Assembly: GCA_018700655.1 (NCBI GenBank)
Contig: JABIUG010000449.1
Span: forward strand, 1 to 18,941
Origin: Rhodospirillaceae bacterium
GTDB lineage: Bacteria > Pseudomonadota > Alphaproteobacteria > SP197
Reading direction: 5' to 3'
DNA length: 18,941 nucleotides
Positions 6,495 to 13,180 of this stretch are shown here, in pieces. The notes beneath the pieces were generated by a model. It was given only the letters and a program-made list of their open reading frames with translations, had not been told where the DNA came from and did not search any database. The position numbers and the translations under genes are program-made. Position 1 is the stretch's first letter; each line of letters begins with the position of its first letter.

Positions 6495-7724
6495 TCAGCC
6501 GACCAGTGCCGGCGATTCGGACTCAAGCTGGCGCACCTTGAAGCCCGCAGCAGTGAGTTTGCTCATGATGTCGGCGATATGGTCGCGGTCGAGCGTTTCC
6601 AGCACGACATCGAGATCGGCGAGTTTGACTGGCAGGCTGGAAAAGGCCCGCTGGTGATAGACCTCGATGATGTTGGCGTCACACTCGCCGATGATGCCCG
6701 AAATACGTGCCAGCGTGCCCGGGGCATCAGGAATTTCGATCCGCAGCTGCACCATGCGTCCGTCGCGCACCAGGCCGTGTTCGATCACGGCCGAAAGGAT
6801 GCGGCTGTCGATGTTGCCGCCGGTCAGGACGAGGCCGACCTTCTTGCCGGTGAACCGCTCCGGGTGAGCCAGAAGTGCAGCAAGCGGTGCACCACCACCG
6901 CCTTCAGCGACGGTCTTTTCGATTTCCAGATAGGTCTGAACCGCATGTTCCAGTTGGTCCTCTGTGACCAGAATGATGTCTGAGACCAGTTCCTTGATAA
7001 CCGGAATATTCACCTTTCCCGGGGTTTTGACCGCGATGCCATCAGCGATCGTGCGTCCACCGGCCTTGACGGTCAGGCCCTGGAGGGATTGATACATCGA
7101 AGGGAACATGGCGGCTTCGACGCCGATGATCTCGATTTCGGGTTTGATCGCTTTGGCCGCAGTGGCGATGCCGCCAATCAGACCTCCACCACCGATCGGA
7201 ACGATTATGACGTCGAGATCGGGCACAGATGCCATCATCTCGAGTCCCACGGTGCCCTGGCCCGCCATCACCTTGGGGTCGTCATAGGGATGAACAAAGA
7301 CGAGATCTTCGTCGGCTGCTATCTGGCGCGCGGCAATGCCTGCTTCGTCGATGGTTTCGCCCGAAAGCACGACCCGGGCACCAAATCGGCGGGTGTTCTT
7401 GACCTTCACCGTGGGTGCACCCACGGGCATCACGATGGTCGAAGGAATACCAAGGCGCTGGGCATGGTAGGCGACGGCCTGGGCATGGTTGCCAGCCGAC
7501 ATCGCGATCACGCCGCGCTGTTGTTCCTCATCGATGAGCGAAGCCATCTTGACCAGCGAACCGCGGTCCTTGAAGGACGCGGTGAATTGCAGGTTCTCGA
7601 ACTTCACATAAACCTCGGCGCCACTCATTTCTGAAAGAGTGCGCGAACGGGTGCACGGGGTCTTGGTAATCTGGCCGTCGAGAAGCTCGGCGGCAGCGCG
7701 GATATCGTCGATGGTCACGGTCAT
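6495..7724 (-). CDS. ilvA: Threonine ammonia-lyase with C-terminal ACT domain
   Basis: The product (409 aa) removes ammonia from threonine (often also serine) to give 2-oxobutanoate, using PLP. The cofactor lysine is K52 in the motif SFKDRGS; SAGNHAQ (76-82) holds the substrate carboxylate, and the glycine loop PIGGGGLIGG (around 177-186) binds the PLP phosphate. Residues about 326-400 form one ACT domain (VQLRIEIPDAPGTLARISGI), the form usual in short 400-aa threonine dehydratases. The length and the single ACT domain fit the catabolic or short biosynthetic type rather than the 500-aa E. coli IlvA with two ACT-like domains, so the symbol is approximate. AGGAA lies 7 nt before the ATG at 7724. 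It heads the minus-strand group with the amidotransferase and aminotransferase. Confidence 0.93.
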   Translation of the reverse strand: MTVTIDDIRAAAELLDGQITKTPCTRSRTLSEMSGAEVYVKFENLQFTASFKDRGSLVKMASLIDEEQQRGVIAMSAGNHAQAVAYHAQRLGIPSTIVMPVGAPTVKVKNTRRFGARVVLSGETIDEAGIAARQIAADEDLVFVHPYDDPKVMAGQGTVGLEMMASVPDLDVIIVPIGGGGLIGGIATAAKAIKPEIEIIGVEAAMFPSMYQSLQGLTVKAGGRTIADGIAVKTPGKVNIPVIKELVSDIILVTEDQLEHAVQTYLEIEKTVAEGGGGAPLAALLAHPERFTGKKVGLVLTGGNIDSRILSAVIEHGLVRDGRMVQLRIEIPDAPGTLARISGIIGECDANIIEVYHQRAFSSLPVKLADLDVVLETLDRDHIADIMSKLTAAGFKVRQLESESPALVG

Positions 7725-7787
7725 AGTGCAGTTCCTGGCGGGTCGGCGCGGAGAGTGCCGAAAGCGTTACACCCATGCGAGCCCGGA

Positions 7788-7807
7788 AGCGACTCGCCGG
7801 GGTCGCT
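7788..7807. terminator. Possible terminator hairpin after the moc gene
   Basis: AGCGAC and GTCGCT form a 6-bp stem with an 8-nt GC-rich loop, 7 bp past the stop of the MoCF/MocA fusion gene on the minus strand and 63 bp before the ilvA start. No T tract follows. It may mark the end of the cox maturation transcript and separate it from ilvA. Confidence 0.3.
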
Positions 7808-7813
7808 ACGGTG

Positions 7814-9433
7814 TTACTGCTTTGTCTGCGCCAGCGCTTCGGGGGTGTCGATGTCGATCAGGACGGCGTCGCTGTCGATTTCGACTTCCGCGACAAGATC
7901 CTCGTTTTCGCCGATCAGGTGGCGGGCGCCTGTATCACCGGAGATGCTCGCCATCGCTTCAAAGAAACGGCGGTCCCATAACACGGGGTTGCCGCGTTTG
8001 CCCTTGTGGGTGGGGACGATGATGGCGTGGTTTTCGGCAGGATCGTACGCGGCAAGCAAGTGATCCAGAACGGCTGGAGTGAGATGGGGCATGTCGCCCA
8101 GGCAGACGATCACGGCATCGAGATCACCGGGAAGGGCGCTGATGCCACAGCGCAGTGACGTGCCGAGACCGTCAGCAAAAGAATAGTTGTGCACGGTTTT
8201 ATGGTCGAGCCCTGCAAGAATCCGGGTTACCGCTTCGGCCTCGTGACCTGTAACGACAGTGATGGATTCGACCGCTGTGTGGCCAAGGGCCTCGACGACA
8301 TGACGCACCATGGGTTTGCCGCCGATTGACGCCAACAGTTTGTTGTCTGATCCCATGCGGCGAGATTGGCCTGCAGCCAGGACCAGGGCGCCGATGCGTG
8401 GAGCGCGGTCGGCGCGGTCCTGGGTATCTTCGCTCTCGGTGCGGGGACGCGGACGCAGGGATATCTCTTTCAGCAGGCCACCGACGCCCATTGCCATGAT
8501 GTCGCGCCCGGTAACACGCAGGCCGGCAGCGACGCGCTGCAGCACCCAGTCGAAGCCGTTGAGTTTTGGTGATCGGGCGCAGCCCGGCAGGCCCAGAACC
8601 GTGGTCGCGCCGAGGTGCCCCAAAAGCAGCAGGTTTCCGGGGTCGACCGGCATACCGAGGTGATCGACCATGCCGCCTGCCTGTTCGATGGCGGCCGGGA
8701 TCACATCGTGGCGGTCAGTGATCGCCGAAGCGCCATAAATCAGCACGAGATCATGTTCGCAAGCTGCCTGTTCAACGGCTTGCGCCAGGTCTCGGGTCTT
8801 ATGAGCGACCCGTTCCTCGCTGGCCAGTTCAAGGCCAAGGATGGCCAATCTGTTGGCGACCACTGTGGCAGTCTTGTCGAGCACGCTGTCCTTGATTGCG
8901 CCGGTCTCGGTCATAATGAGAGCGATACGACGTGAACGGTATGCACCGACACCGATTGCGCCGTTGGAAGCGCGTGCCGCGGTCAGGCAGCGATCAAGCG
9001 TGTCGCGGGCAACGGCGAAGGGGATGATCTTAATTGTCGCGACCATCTGTTCGGTATCGACATGTTCGAACGAGGGCAGGGTGGCGACGGTCACGGCTTC
9101 GTCGATCATGTTGACGGCATCGATCGCATCGATGTCGAGATTGGCCACACCCTTGGCCATGGCGAACAAATTGGCCCGCCCGGTAAAGGGCCGCTGAACC
9201 CGGATGCCTTCGCCGGCAAGGGCATCGGCGAGCAGAAGTGCCGCTTCATCCTCGTGCACATCGCCTGGTTCAAGTCGTGCGACGGTGACGCTCGGAAGTC
9301 CGGCTTCGTCGAGCAGGGCGACGTGGTCAGCCGTCAGTTGGAGGCCCTTCTTCAGGGTGCGTCCGCCGCAGCGGGTGCTGTGGACCAGGATGGCGCCTGC
9401 GGCATCACCGACCTGGACGTCGCCGAACTTCAT
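7814..9433 (-). CDS. Molybdopterin-binding (MoCF) / MocA-like cytidylyltransferase fusion protein
   Basis: The product is 539 aa with two domains. Residues 1 to about 330 are a MoCF/MoeA-like molybdopterin-binding region (early VHSTRCGGRTLKKG, later LIYGASAITDRHD and the GLPGCARSPK loop). Residues about 347-539 are a MobA/MocA-type nucleotidyltransferase: LAAGQSRRMGSDNK (352-365) binds the nucleotide phosphates, LGDMP (445-449) binds metal, and KGKRGNPVLW and the terminal DIDTPEAL are typical of MocA-like proteins. MocA joins CTP to molybdopterin to form the cytosine dinucleotide cofactor used by CO dehydrogenase-type enzymes. CTP specificity is inferred from the cox context. The start ATG overlaps the stop of the upstream XdhC gene by 4 bp (ATGA). 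It is the last gene of the cox maturation chain. Confidence 0.9.
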   Translation of the reverse strand: MKFGDVQVGDAAGAILVHSTRCGGRTLKKGLQLTADHVALLDEAGLPSVTVARLEPGDVHEDEAALLLADALAGEGIRVQRPFTGRANLFAMAKGVANLDIDAIDAVNMIDEAVTVATLPSFEHVDTEQMVATIKIIPFAVARDTLDRCLTAARASNGAIGVGAYRSRRIALIMTETGAIKDSVLDKTATVVANRLAILGLELASEERVAHKTRDLAQAVEQAACEHDLVLIYGASAITDRHDVIPAAIEQAGGMVDHLGMPVDPGNLLLLGHLGATTVLGLPGCARSPKLNGFDWVLQRVAAGLRVTGRDIMAMGVGGLLKEISLRPRPRTESEDTQDRADRAPRIGALVLAAGQSRRMGSDNKLLASIGGKPMVRHVVEALGHTAVESITVVTGHEAEAVTRILAGLDHKTVHNYSFADGLGTSLRCGISALPGDLDAVIVCLGDMPHLTPAVLDHLLAAYDPAENHAIIVPTHKGKRGNPVLWDRRFFEAMASISGDTGARHLIGENEDLVAEVEIDSDAVLIDIDTPEALAQTKQ

Positions 9434-10113
9434 GCCAGCTTGCCGCGCTGAGCAGCCACGACCTCTGCCATGACCGAAAGGGCGATTTCCGCCGCGGTCT
9501 TGGCCCCGATATCAAGCCCAACGGGACCTTTGATGCGGGCGATGGTGTCATCGTCGAAACCATCCTCCTTGAGGCGTTCAATCCGTTTGGCGTGGGTGCG
9601 TTTGCTGCCCAGTGAACCGATATAAAAAACCGGCGAAGAAAGCGCGAAATGGAGCGCAGGGTCATCGATCTTGGGATCGTGGGTTAGCGTCACCACGGCC
9701 GTGCGGTGATCGGGTCTGAGTTCGGCCATAGCATCATCAGGCCAGGCATCAATCAGCGTGAGGCCGGGAAACCGCTCCTTGTCGGTGTAAGCCCGACGCG
9801 GATCGATGATGGTAATGGCGTAACCGGTCGTGCGGGCAAGGCGGGCGAGTGGTTCGGCGACATGCACCGCACCAACGACCAGCAGACGCAGGGGCGGATT
9901 GAAGACATGCAGGAAGAGTGGACGCCCCTCGACCTCGAGTTTTGCGGAACGATCCGAGGTAAAGGCTTCGTCAAGCTGTCCGGCAAGGTCGGGACTGTAA
10001 TCGTCGCCCAGGGCAATCAGCTGTTCTTCGCCGGTATCCAGCCAGGTCGCCAGGATGATCGGCGTCTGATCGCGTCGCACCGCATTGAGTGCCCGGAGCG
10101 TGTCTGGTTTCAT
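9430..10113 (-). CDS. XdhC family protein, Rossmann (XdhC C-terminal) subunit
   Basis: This 227-aa protein has the XdhC C-terminal Rossmann domain: LLVVGAVHVAEPLARLA (about residues 76-92) is the dinucleotide-type glycine loop, followed by IIDPRRAY, VVTLTHDPKID and YIGSLGSKRTHAKR, all characteristic of the family. The C-terminal GPVGLDIGAKTAAEIALSVM is the usual family ending. XdhC/CoxF proteins bind the molybdenum cofactor, promote its sulfuration and hand it to the apo-hydroxylase. The N-terminal 70 residues weakly resemble a degenerate CoxI domain lacking its cysteines. Start and stop overlap both neighbours by 4 bp. It works with the adjacent CoxI-like half as a split XdhC. Confidence 0.9.
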   Translation of the reverse strand: MKPDTLRALNAVRRDQTPIILATWLDTGEEQLIALGDDYSPDLAGQLDEAFTSDRSAKLEVEGRPLFLHVFNPPLRLLVVGAVHVAEPLARLARTTGYAITIIDPRRAYTDKERFPGLTLIDAWPDDAMAELRPDHRTAVVTLTHDPKIDDPALHFALSSPVFYIGSLGSKRTHAKRIERLKEDGFDDDTIARIKGPVGLDIGAKTAAEIALSVMAEVVAAQRGKLA

Positions 10114-10424
10114 GCCAGTGCCGCGACAAAGACGCGCACGGTACCACCGCAGGTCAGGCCGACTTCCCAGGCCTGTTCATTGCTGATCGAAAATTCCAGG
10201 CTGCGGACTTCACCATCGCTCATGGCGGCTTGTGCTTCGGCGATTACCGCACCTTCGATGCAGCCGCCCGAAACCGATCCACGAAAGGCGCCATCATCGC
10301 GCACGACAAGCTGGCTGCCGACCGGGCGCGGGCTGGAGCCCCAGGTCTCGGTCACGGTTGCCAGCGCGACAGCGTGACCTGCCTCGCTCCAGTTCTGTGC
10401 GATCTCGAGGACGTCGTCGGTCAT
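10110..10424 (-). CDS. XdhC/CoxI family protein, N-terminal-domain subunit
   Basis: This 104-aa protein consists only of the XdhC_CoxI domain. Its signature is VALATVTETWGSSPRPVGSQ, then GSVSGGCIEG with one conserved cysteine and GLTCGGTVRVF with the second; these cysteines are thought to take part in Mo-cofactor binding or sulfur transfer. The start at 10424 is chosen because it gives an ATGA overlap with the coxE stop, as at the neighbouring junctions. An ATG at 10439, five codons upstream, is possible and has a GGAG 8 nt before it. The stop overlaps the next XdhC gene by 4 bp in another frame. Split XdhC pairs are common next to cox genes, so this is not read as a frameshift. Confidence 0.88.
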   Translation of the reverse strand: MTDDVLEIAQNWSEAGHAVALATVTETWGSSPRPVGSQLVVRDDGAFRGSVSGGCIEGAVIAEAQAAMSDGEVRSLEFSISNEQAWEVGLTCGGTVRVFVAALA

Positions 10425-11632
10425 GCTGCCTTCAGCCATCTCTGCATCTCCTTGTCGGCCAGCCTGTCGGGCCCTGACAGGGCTTGTGCCAGTTCTCCCA
10501 GGCTGTCGAGATTATGGCATGTCCGGAAGGTGTCGACATGGGGAAGCATGGTCCGGATTCCCCAGGAACGTGGTTCGAAGCCGCGCCAGCGAAGCAGCGG
10601 GTTGAGCCAGATAAGCTTGCGGCATGAACGGTGCAACAGCGCCATTTCGCGGGCAAGGCCGCCGTCGGCATCACGATCAAGGCCATCGGTGACGAGCATG
10701 ACGACAGCGCCCTGGCCCAGAACACGCCGGCTCCAGTCGCGGTTGAAGTCGCCCAGACAGCCACCGATGCGGGTGCCGCCTGACCAGTCGTCGACCCGTT
10801 TGGCGACCAACGAAAGAGACTTGTCGACATCACGGTTTTTCAGATCGCGCGTGATGTTCGTCAGGCGGGTGCCAAAGGCGAAGGTAAACATGCGGTGGCG
10901 GTCGTTGGTCAGCGCATGGGCGAAGTGGATCAGCATGCGGCTGTAACCGGTCATCGAACCCGAGACATCGGACAACATTACCAGCGTGGGTGGACGGCTG
11001 TTCTGGCGCGCATGGTGGAGCGGGATCATCCCGTGTGCCTGGCGGGGAAGATCACGCAGGGTGCGCCGAAGATCGACCCGTCCGCCCGAAGGGGTGGGGC
11101 TGAGGCGTCGCGTCGGGACTTGATCGAGGTCGAGATGCATGCGCGCGATCGCCTTTTTGGCGGCGGCGATCTCATCGGTCGACATGTCGTCAAAATCCAT
11201 CCGGCGCAGGGCATCCTGATCCGAGAAGGTCATCGTCATGTCGAATTCGACCTCGTCACGCTCCTGTGGCGAATTATGGTCACCCAGGCCCAGGGCTTCG
11301 GCTGCGCGTCGAGCGACCGGCTGGCCTGGATCGTCGAGTTCGGCCTGGAGTGAGGGCAAGGCCAGTCCAAGCATGCGTTCGAGCAGGGCCGGATCGCGCC
11401 AGAATAGATGGAAGATCTGGTCGAACAGGTCTCGCTGGTCGCGCCGCTGGACAAAAAAGGCGTGAAGCGTCCAGTAGAAATCATCGCGACGGCCGATGCC
11501 TGCAGTCTCGACCGCACGCAAGACATCGATCACGCTGCCCGGACCGACAGGCATGCCGGCTGCGCGCAGGGCGCGGGCAAAGTGCATGATGTTATCGGCC
11601 AGATGGCCTTCTGTTTCAGGCCGCTCGTTCAT
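10421..11632 (-). CDS. coxE: CoxE-like VWA domain protein
   Basis: The product is 403 aa. An N-terminal helical region (to about 200) with FVQRRDQRDLFDQIFHLFWR is typical of CoxE. The C-terminal half is a von Willebrand A domain with an intact metal-ion-dependent adhesion site: DVSGSM (222-227), the GGTRIGG threonine (285-291) and TDGLD (315-319). In Oligotropha carboxidovorans, CoxE works with the AAA ATPase CoxD in building the [CuSMoO2] active site of CO dehydrogenase; paralogous pairs serve other molybdenum hydroxylases. Its ATG overlaps the coxD stop by 4 bp and its stop overlaps the XdhC start by 4 bp, indicating co-translation. Cytoplasmic; no signal peptide. Confidence 0.92.
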   Translation of the reverse strand: MNERPETEGHLADNIMHFARALRAAGMPVGPGSVIDVLRAVETAGIGRRDDFYWTLHAFFVQRRDQRDLFDQIFHLFWRDPALLERMLGLALPSLQAELDDPGQPVARRAAEALGLGDHNSPQERDEVEFDMTMTFSDQDALRRMDFDDMSTDEIAAAKKAIARMHLDLDQVPTRRLSPTPSGGRVDLRRTLRDLPRQAHGMIPLHHARQNSRPPTLVMLSDVSGSMTGYSRMLIHFAHALTNDRHRMFTFAFGTRLTNITRDLKNRDVDKSLSLVAKRVDDWSGGTRIGGCLGDFNRDWSRRVLGQGAVVMLVTDGLDRDADGGLAREMALLHRSCRKLIWLNPLLRWRGFEPRSWGIRTMLPHVDTFRTCHNLDSLGELAQALSGPDRLADKEMQRWLKAA

Positions 11633-12549
11633 TGCGCCGCGCTGTCGACGGTCATGTCGCGGCGAAGCTGGTCGAGAAGCACGGCGGCTTCCTTTCCTTT
11701 TACCCTGGCGATGTCATCCTGATATTTCAGCAGGACACCCAGGGTATCATCGACCGTCTTGGGATCCAGGGTCAGGGCGTCGAGATGGACCAGAGCCGAG
11801 GCCCAGTCGAGTGTTTCGGCGACTCCCGGCAATTTGAAGAGGTCCTTGCCGCGCAGAGCCTGGACGAAGGCGACGATTTCGCCCGAAAGCCGTTCGCTGC
11901 AGCCGGGCATCTTGCGGCGCAGAATTTCGAGTTCACGTTCAGCATTGGGATAGTCGACCCAGTGGTAGAGACAGCGGCGCTTGAGCGCGTCGTGGATTTC
12001 GCGCGTGCGGTTCGACGTGATCACCACGATCGGCGGGGCCTCAGCAGCAATCGTTCCGATTTCGGGGATTGTGACCTGAAAGTCCGACAGGACCTCAAGC
12101 AAATAGGCTTCAAAGGGTTCATCGGTTCGGTCAAGCTCGTCGATCAGGAGAACAGGCGGGCCCGACGGATGGGATTCCAGGGCCTGCAGGATCGGGCGGC
12201 GCAACAGAAAGTTCTCGCCATAGATGTTGCGTGCAATGGCTTCGCGATCAACATCGCCACCGGCCTCGGCCAGGCGGATTTCGACCATCTGGCGGGGATA
12301 GTTCCACTCGTAAACGGCATGGCCGATATCGAGGCCCTCGTAACACTGCAGGCGGATCAGATCACGACCCAGCGCGCGCGCCAGGACCTTGGCCGTTTCG
12401 GTCTTGCCGACCCCGGCCTCGCCTTCGAGAAACAGGGGACGGCCCATGGTGAGCGAAAGGTAGATGCCGGTCGCAAGGCTGCGATCCGCCAGATAGTCGG
12501 CGGATTCCAGCAGGGCGACGGTGTCGTCGATTGACTGCGGCAGGGACAT
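11629..12549 (-). CDS. coxD: CoxD-like MoxR family AAA+ ATPase
   Basis: The product is 306 aa from the ATG at 12549; a TTG two codons upstream is less likely. Neither start has a strong ribosome-binding site. Walker A is GEAGVGKT (43-50) and Walker B is VLLIDELD (133-140). The sensor segment VVITSNRTREIHDALKRRC contains the arginines usual for MoxR proteins. MoxR ATPases partner with VWA proteins as chaperones for metal-cofactor insertion; next to CoxE this is the CoxD type, acting on the molybdenum hydroxylase. It begins 39 bp after the ydbL stop on the same strand, with a weak hairpin between, so it could be transcribed from the ydbH operon or from its own promoter. Confidence 0.93.
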   Translation of the reverse strand: MSLPQSIDDTVALLESADYLADRSLATGIYLSLTMGRPLFLEGEAGVGKTETAKVLARALGRDLIRLQCYEGLDIGHAVYEWNYPRQMVEIRLAEAGGDVDREAIARNIYGENFLLRRPILQALESHPSGPPVLLIDELDRTDEPFEAYLLEVLSDFQVTIPEIGTIAAEAPPIVVITSNRTREIHDALKRRCLYHWVDYPNAERELEILRRKMPGCSERLSGEIVAFVQALRGKDLFKLPGVAETLDWASALVHLDALTLDPKTVDDTLGVLLKYQDDIARVKGKEAAVLLDQLRRDMTVDSAAQ

Positions 12550-12568
12550 GAACAAACCAAAGGCTGAA

Positions 12569-12587
12569 CGGGAAATGCGTTTACCCG
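12569..12587 (-). terminator. Weak hairpin between ydbL and coxD
   Basis: CGGGAAA pairs with TTT-a-CCCG (one bulged A) around a TGCG loop, 1 bp beyond the ydbL stop codon on the minus strand. The minus-strand sequence after it (TTCAGCCTTTGG) is not a proper U tract. It may attenuate read-through from ydbL into coxD. Confidence 0.3.
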
Positions 12588-12588
12588 G

Positions 12589-12945
12589 CTATTTTTGCAT
12601 CCAGTTGCCTGCTGCGTCCATGTAGTAGCTGCCCGGTGCCAGATTCTCGATGATCTTTTCACCGGCAACGATTTCGACAGCTTCGAGCGACGTGCCGTTG
12701 TTGACGGCAAGTTCGGAGTATTTCGCCCGGCGCTGCTCGTTGATATCGACCATCAGACCATCGACCCATCCCGGAGAGGCGGGGTCATGTTTGGCGACGT
12801 AGCCGTCGGGACGCTCGCCCAGATAACCCTGGCTGCGGGCTTCATCCAGGCTTTGTGCGGCTGCTGGACGATAAAGTGCGATGGAAACCGGCACTGCGGC
12901 CAATAGCGCCAGTACAGACCGGCGGCTGAGATCAGAAGATAGCAT
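12589..12945 (-). CDS. ydbL: YdbL family protein (DUF1318)
   Basis: This is a 118-aa exported protein matching E. coli YdbL, with LDEARSQGYLGERPDGYVAK after the signal and VDINEQRRAKYSELA, NGTSLEAVE and AGEKIIENL in the mature part. The ATG at 12945 is preferred to the ATG at 12951, because the GGAGG at 12952-12956 touches the latter but is 6 nt from the former. The N-terminus has SRRSVLALL at about residues 7-15, a twin-arginine-like motif, then a hydrophobic core and an AAA-Q cleavage site near residue 30. It overlaps the ynbE end by 14 bp. YdbL acts with the YdbH-YnbE inter-membrane lipid transporter and has been proposed as a periplasmic assembly factor. Confidence 0.88.
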   Translation of the reverse strand: MLSSDLSRRSVLALLAAVPVSIALYRPAAAQSLDEARSQGYLGERPDGYVAKHDPASPGWVDGLMVDINEQRRAKYSELAVNNGTSLEAVEIVAGEKIIENLAPGSYYMDAAGNWMQK

Positions 12946-13138
12946 CGTCATCCTCCAACAAATCCTCGATATCTCTCTCGATTTTGATACGGACTTCCTG
13001 TTCGATCTTCACGTTCAGGTTGATCACGATGGGATCCTTGGGCGCTTCAATGCGAACCGTCGGTTGGCAGGCCGCCAACATCACGGCCAGAAGCAGGGTT
13101 GCCGGTAAAAACCCGGTCAAGGGGAGGTGTTGAACCAT
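12932..13138 (-). CDS. ynbE: YnbE family outer-membrane lipoprotein
   Basis: This 68-aa lipoprotein has a short signal ending in the lipobox LAAC, so Cys24 is the lipidated residue and the mature protein is about 45 aa. The mature sequence PTVRIEAPKDPIVINLNVKI is the YnbE hallmark. YnbE is known in E. coli to bind the C-terminus of YdbH by beta-strand augmentation, completing a bridge for phospholipids across the periplasm. The acidic tail LLEDDDAIF overlaps the ydbL start. The start ATG has AGGGAA upstream. It lies 42 bp after the ydbH stop, the same order as in E. coli. Confidence 0.88.
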   Translation of the reverse strand: MVQHLPLTGFLPATLLLAVMLAACQPTVRIEAPKDPIVINLNVKIEQEVRIKIERDIEDLLEDDDAIF

Positions 13139-13152
13139 CGTGTCATCTGTTC

Positions 13153-13172
13153 CCTGATACGATCCTGATACG
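13153..13172. repeat. Two 9-bp direct repeats with 11-bp period
   Basis: CCTGATACG occurs twice, at 13153-13161 and 13164-13172, in the 42-bp gap between ydbH and ynbE. On the minus strand this is CGTATCAGG-AT-CGTATCAGG, upstream of the ynbE ribosome-binding site. An 11-bp period places both copies on about the same face of DNA. Could be a protein site or a chance duplication. Confidence 0.35.
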
Positions 13173-13180
13173 CGACTATG

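Noticed and set aside
9430..10424. Possible frameshift breaking a single xdhC gene in two
   Set aside because: The halves meet at a clean ATGA overlap and each is a complete domain; split XdhC pairs are common beside cox genes.
11632..12534. 300-codon plus-strand frame opposite coxD
   Set aside because: Mirror frame of a MoxR ATPase with intact Walker motifs; no family resemblance of its own.
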